Shown one piece after another: positions 5,956-7,899 of a stretch of DNA of 7,899 bases. The stretch is from JAAYGT01 sp050252075. Lineage in GTDB: Bacteria; Pseudomonadota; Gammaproteobacteria; Burkholderiales; Burkholderiaceae_B. Under the pieces are notes generated by a model. That model was not told the origin of the DNA and ran no database searches. It saw only the letters and a list, made by a program, of their open reading frames with translations. A program made the translations under genes and the position numbers. Positions within the stretch are counted from its first letter, which is position 1, and every line of letters starts with the position of its first letter. The stretch spans positions 1 to 7,899 of the forward strand of contig JBFWLP010000126.1 of NCBI GenBank assembly GCA_050252075.1, in the 5' to 3' direction.

Positions 5956-7899
5956 CAAGGACGGTGAGCGCTGCCATATTCACAATACGACGCACGGTGG
6001 AACTGGACGTGAGAACATGCACCGGCGCGTTGACCCCCAGAAGGAAAGGACCCACCGCCACGTTACCGCCTGCCGCCGTCTTGAGCAAGTTATACGCAAT
6101 GTTGCCGGAATCCACATTGGGGCAAATCAGAAGATTGGCCTCGCCGCTCAACGTGGTATTGGGCATGACACGTTTGCGCAGGGCTTCATCGAGCGCACAA
6201 TCGCCGTGCATTTCGCCGTCGATCTCCAGGTCGGGGTCGGCCTGACGCACCAAGGCCAGCGCCTCTTGCATTTTTGCCCCCGACGAAGAGCTTCCGGTAC
6301 CGAAATTGGAGCGGGACAACAGCGCTACTTTCGGCACCATATTCAAACGCCGCAGCTCGGCGGCGGCCGCCAGGGTGATCTCGGCGATCTGGGCGGCATC
6401 GGGATTGTCGTTTACGTGCGTGTCGGCCAACGCAATGGTGCGTTCCGCCAGCAACAGGATGTTCATGGCCGCATAGGTTTTTGCACCCGGCGCCCTGCCA
6501 ATGACTTCGTCGATGAACTGCAGATGGTTTCCGTACGCCCCCACGGTGCCGCACACCATGCCGTCGGCATCGCCCAGCTTGACCATCATGGCGCCAATCA
6601 GTGTAAGCCGGCGACGCATTTCCACACGCGCCATCTCTTTGCTGATCCCCCGCCGGCACATGATTTCCCAGTAGGTTGTCCAGTAACGATGAAAACGCTC
6701 GTCGAAGTCGGGGTTCGTGACTTCAACGTCGGTGCCGAGACGCAAACGCAAGCCGAATTTCTTGATGCGATCGGCCAGCACAGACGGACGCCCGACCAGA
6801 ATAGGTTTGGCAAGCTTTTCATCGACCACGATTTGCACAGCCCGCAGAACACGTTCTTCCTCGCCTTCGGTAAACACGATACGGGCCTTGCCGCCGTCGC
6901 GCACCAGACGCTTGGCCGTGGAGAACAGCGGCTTCATGAACGAACCGGAGCGGTACACAAACTGCTGCAGCTGTTCGGCGTAGCTTTCCATATCGGCAAC
7001 CGGCCGCGTAGCCACGCCGTCGTCGATCGCCGCCTGGGCGACGGCCACCCCGATACGCACGATCAGGCGGGGATCAAAGGGTTTGGGAATGAAGTATTCC
7101 GGCCCGAAGGACACGCCGTAGGTACCATAGGCCGCGGCCACGACATCGCTTTGTTCTTCCTGGGCGAGCTGGCAGATGGCCATGACCGCCGCCTTTTCCA
7201 TGCCACGGGTAATGGTGGTGGCGCCGACGTCGAGAGCGCCGCGGAAAATATACGGAAAACATAAAACATTGTTGACCTGGTTCGGGTAGTCGGACCGGCC
7301 GGTGGAAATCACCACATCGTCGCGCACGGCATGGGCGTCTTCCGGCAGAATTTCCGGATTCGGGTTGGCCAGCGCCAGAACGAGGGGCCGCGACGCCATG
7401 CGTTTGACCATTTCCGGCTTCAGAACGCCGCCCGCCGACAGGCCCAGAAACACATCGGCGCCGTCGATGATGTCGGACAGCGTGCGCGCATCGGTTTCCT
7501 GGGCGAAGCGCTCTTTGTCGGGATCCATGAGCGCCTGACGGCCACGGTACACCACCCCTTCAATATCGGACACCCAGATGTTTTTGAGCGGCAAGCCGAA
7601 ATCTACCAGCAAATCAAGACAGGCCAGCGCCGCCGCACCGGCCCCCGACACCACCACCTTGATTTGATCGATTTTTTTCCCGACGACTTCCAGGCCATTG
7701 ATAAAGGCCGCGGAAACACAGATGGCCGTACCATGCTGATCGTCGTGAAAGACGGGAATCTTCATGCGCTCGCGCAGCTTGCGCTCGACGGTGAAGCATT
7801 CGGGCGCCTTGATGTCTTCCAGGTTGATGCCGCCAAAGGTGGGCTCAAGGCCGGCGATGATTTCCACCAGCTTGTCGGGGTCGGTTTCGTTGATCTCGA
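5930..7899 (-). CDS. maeB: NADP-dependent malic enzyme with C-terminal phosphotransacetylase-like domain (N-terminus off right edge)
   Basis: MaeB decarboxylates malate to pyruvate with reduction of NADP+, supplying NADPH and C3 units. About 655 residues are present and roughly 100 N-terminal ones, including the catalytic Tyr region, lie beyond 7899. The frame is open to the edge and reads EINETDPDKLVEIIAGLEPTFGG, so the GTG at 7867 is internal. Counting from that codon: FHDDQHGTAI (40-49) holds metal and active-site acids; SGAGAAALACLDLL (74-87) is the nucleotide-binding loop; VSDIEGVVY (99-107), ALANPNPEI (165-173) and STGRSDYPNQVNN (188-200) are further malic enzyme motifs. From about 320 the phosphotransacetylase-like domain follows: ARIVFTEGEEERVLRA (328-343), SRSNFGTGSSSSGAKMQ (518-534), ICPNVDSGNIAYNLLK (581-596). 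In E. coli MaeB this domain mediates acetyl-CoA control rather than catalysis. It is upstream of, and overlaps, the patatin-like gene; its promoter is outside the window. Confidence 0.95.
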   Translation of the reverse strand, partial: EINETDPDKLVEIIAGLEPTFGGINLEDIKAPECFTVERKLRERMKIPVFHDDQHGTAICVSAAFINGLEVVGKKIDQIKVVVSGAGAAALACLDLLVDFGLPLKNIWVSDIEGVVYRGRQALMDPDKERFAQETDARTLSDIIDGADVFLGLSAGGVLKPEMVKRMASRPLVLALANPNPEILPEDAHAVRDDVVISTGRSDYPNQVNNVLCFPYIFRGALDVGATTITRGMEKAAVMAICQLAQEEQSDVVAAAYGTYGVSFGPEYFIPKPFDPRLIVRIGVAVAQAAIDDGVATRPVADMESYAEQLQQFVYRSGSFMKPLFSTAKRLVRDGGKARIVFTEGEEERVLRAVQIVVDEKLAKPILVGRPSVLADRIKKFGLRLRLGTDVEVTNPDFDERFHRYWTTYWEIMCRRGISKEMARVEMRRRLTLIGAMMVKLGDADGMVCGTVGAYGNHLQFIDEVIGRAPGAKTYAAMNILLLAERTIALADTHVNDNPDAAQIAEITLAAAAELRRLNMVPKVALLSRSNFGTGSSSSGAKMQEALALVRQADPDLEIDGEMHGDCALDEALRKRVMPNTTLSGEANLLICPNVDSGNIAYNLLKTAAGGNVAVGPFLLGVNAPVHVLTSSSTVRRIVNMAALTVLDANTPRAT

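Noticed and set aside
5906..7264. Long plus-strand open frame (452 codons) opposite maeB
   Set aside because: It is antisense to a well-supported maeB, has the same compositional shadow character, and shows no domain I recognise.
5930..7867. GTG at 7867 as the true start of maeB
   Set aside because: The frame stays open to the window edge and the residues before it (EINETDPDKL) match the malic enzyme family, so the codon is internal.

Overview
The window looks like the chromosome of a betaproteobacterium, most likely Burkholderiales and probably family Alcaligenaceae (Bordetella, Achromobacter, Pusillimonas and relatives). The basis is GC-rich coding sequence with strong third-position bias, a tkt-gap-pgk block, and protein segments that read like betaproteobacterial homologues. 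The family assignment rests on recognition, not on a search. Genes are packed tightly. I see no mobile element, tRNA, rRNA, CRISPR array or phage gene.

Layout, left to right. (1) A minus-strand central-carbon block, transcribed right to left: tkt (transketolase, 3296-1251), gap (glyceraldehyde-3-phosphate dehydrogenase, 1239-226) and the first 47 codons of pgk (phosphoglycerate kinase, from 143 off the left edge). The gap Shine-Dalgarno sequence overlaps the tkt stop codon. gap and pgk are separated by an 82-base spacer holding a strong GC-rich hairpin. (2) A 205-base divergent intergenic region (3297-3501) with a good extended -10 for tkt, a weak -10 for rsmE, and a stem-loop at the start of the rsmE leader. 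(3) rsmE on the plus strand (3502-4239), the 16S rRNA m3U1498 methyltransferase. (4) A second minus-strand run, transcribed from the right edge: maeB (malic enzyme fused to a phosphotransacetylase-like domain, N-terminus off-window), a patatin-like phospholipase whose start overlaps the maeB end, and a barstar-like gene whose ATG overlaps the patatin stop. This run ends convergently with rsmE, leaving 25 bases between stop codons.

Functionally, tkt, gap and pgk connect the pentose phosphate pathway to lower glycolysis or gluconeogenesis. MaeB links C4 acids to pyruvate and NADPH. Both suit an organism growing largely on organic and amino acids; that is inference. The least ordinary part is the patatin-barstar pair: an RNase-inhibitor-like protein with extra N- and C-terminal segments, no barnase beside it, and translation apparently coupled to a putative lipase. 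The rest is mostly housekeeping, and I found no clear evidence of a wholly new system.
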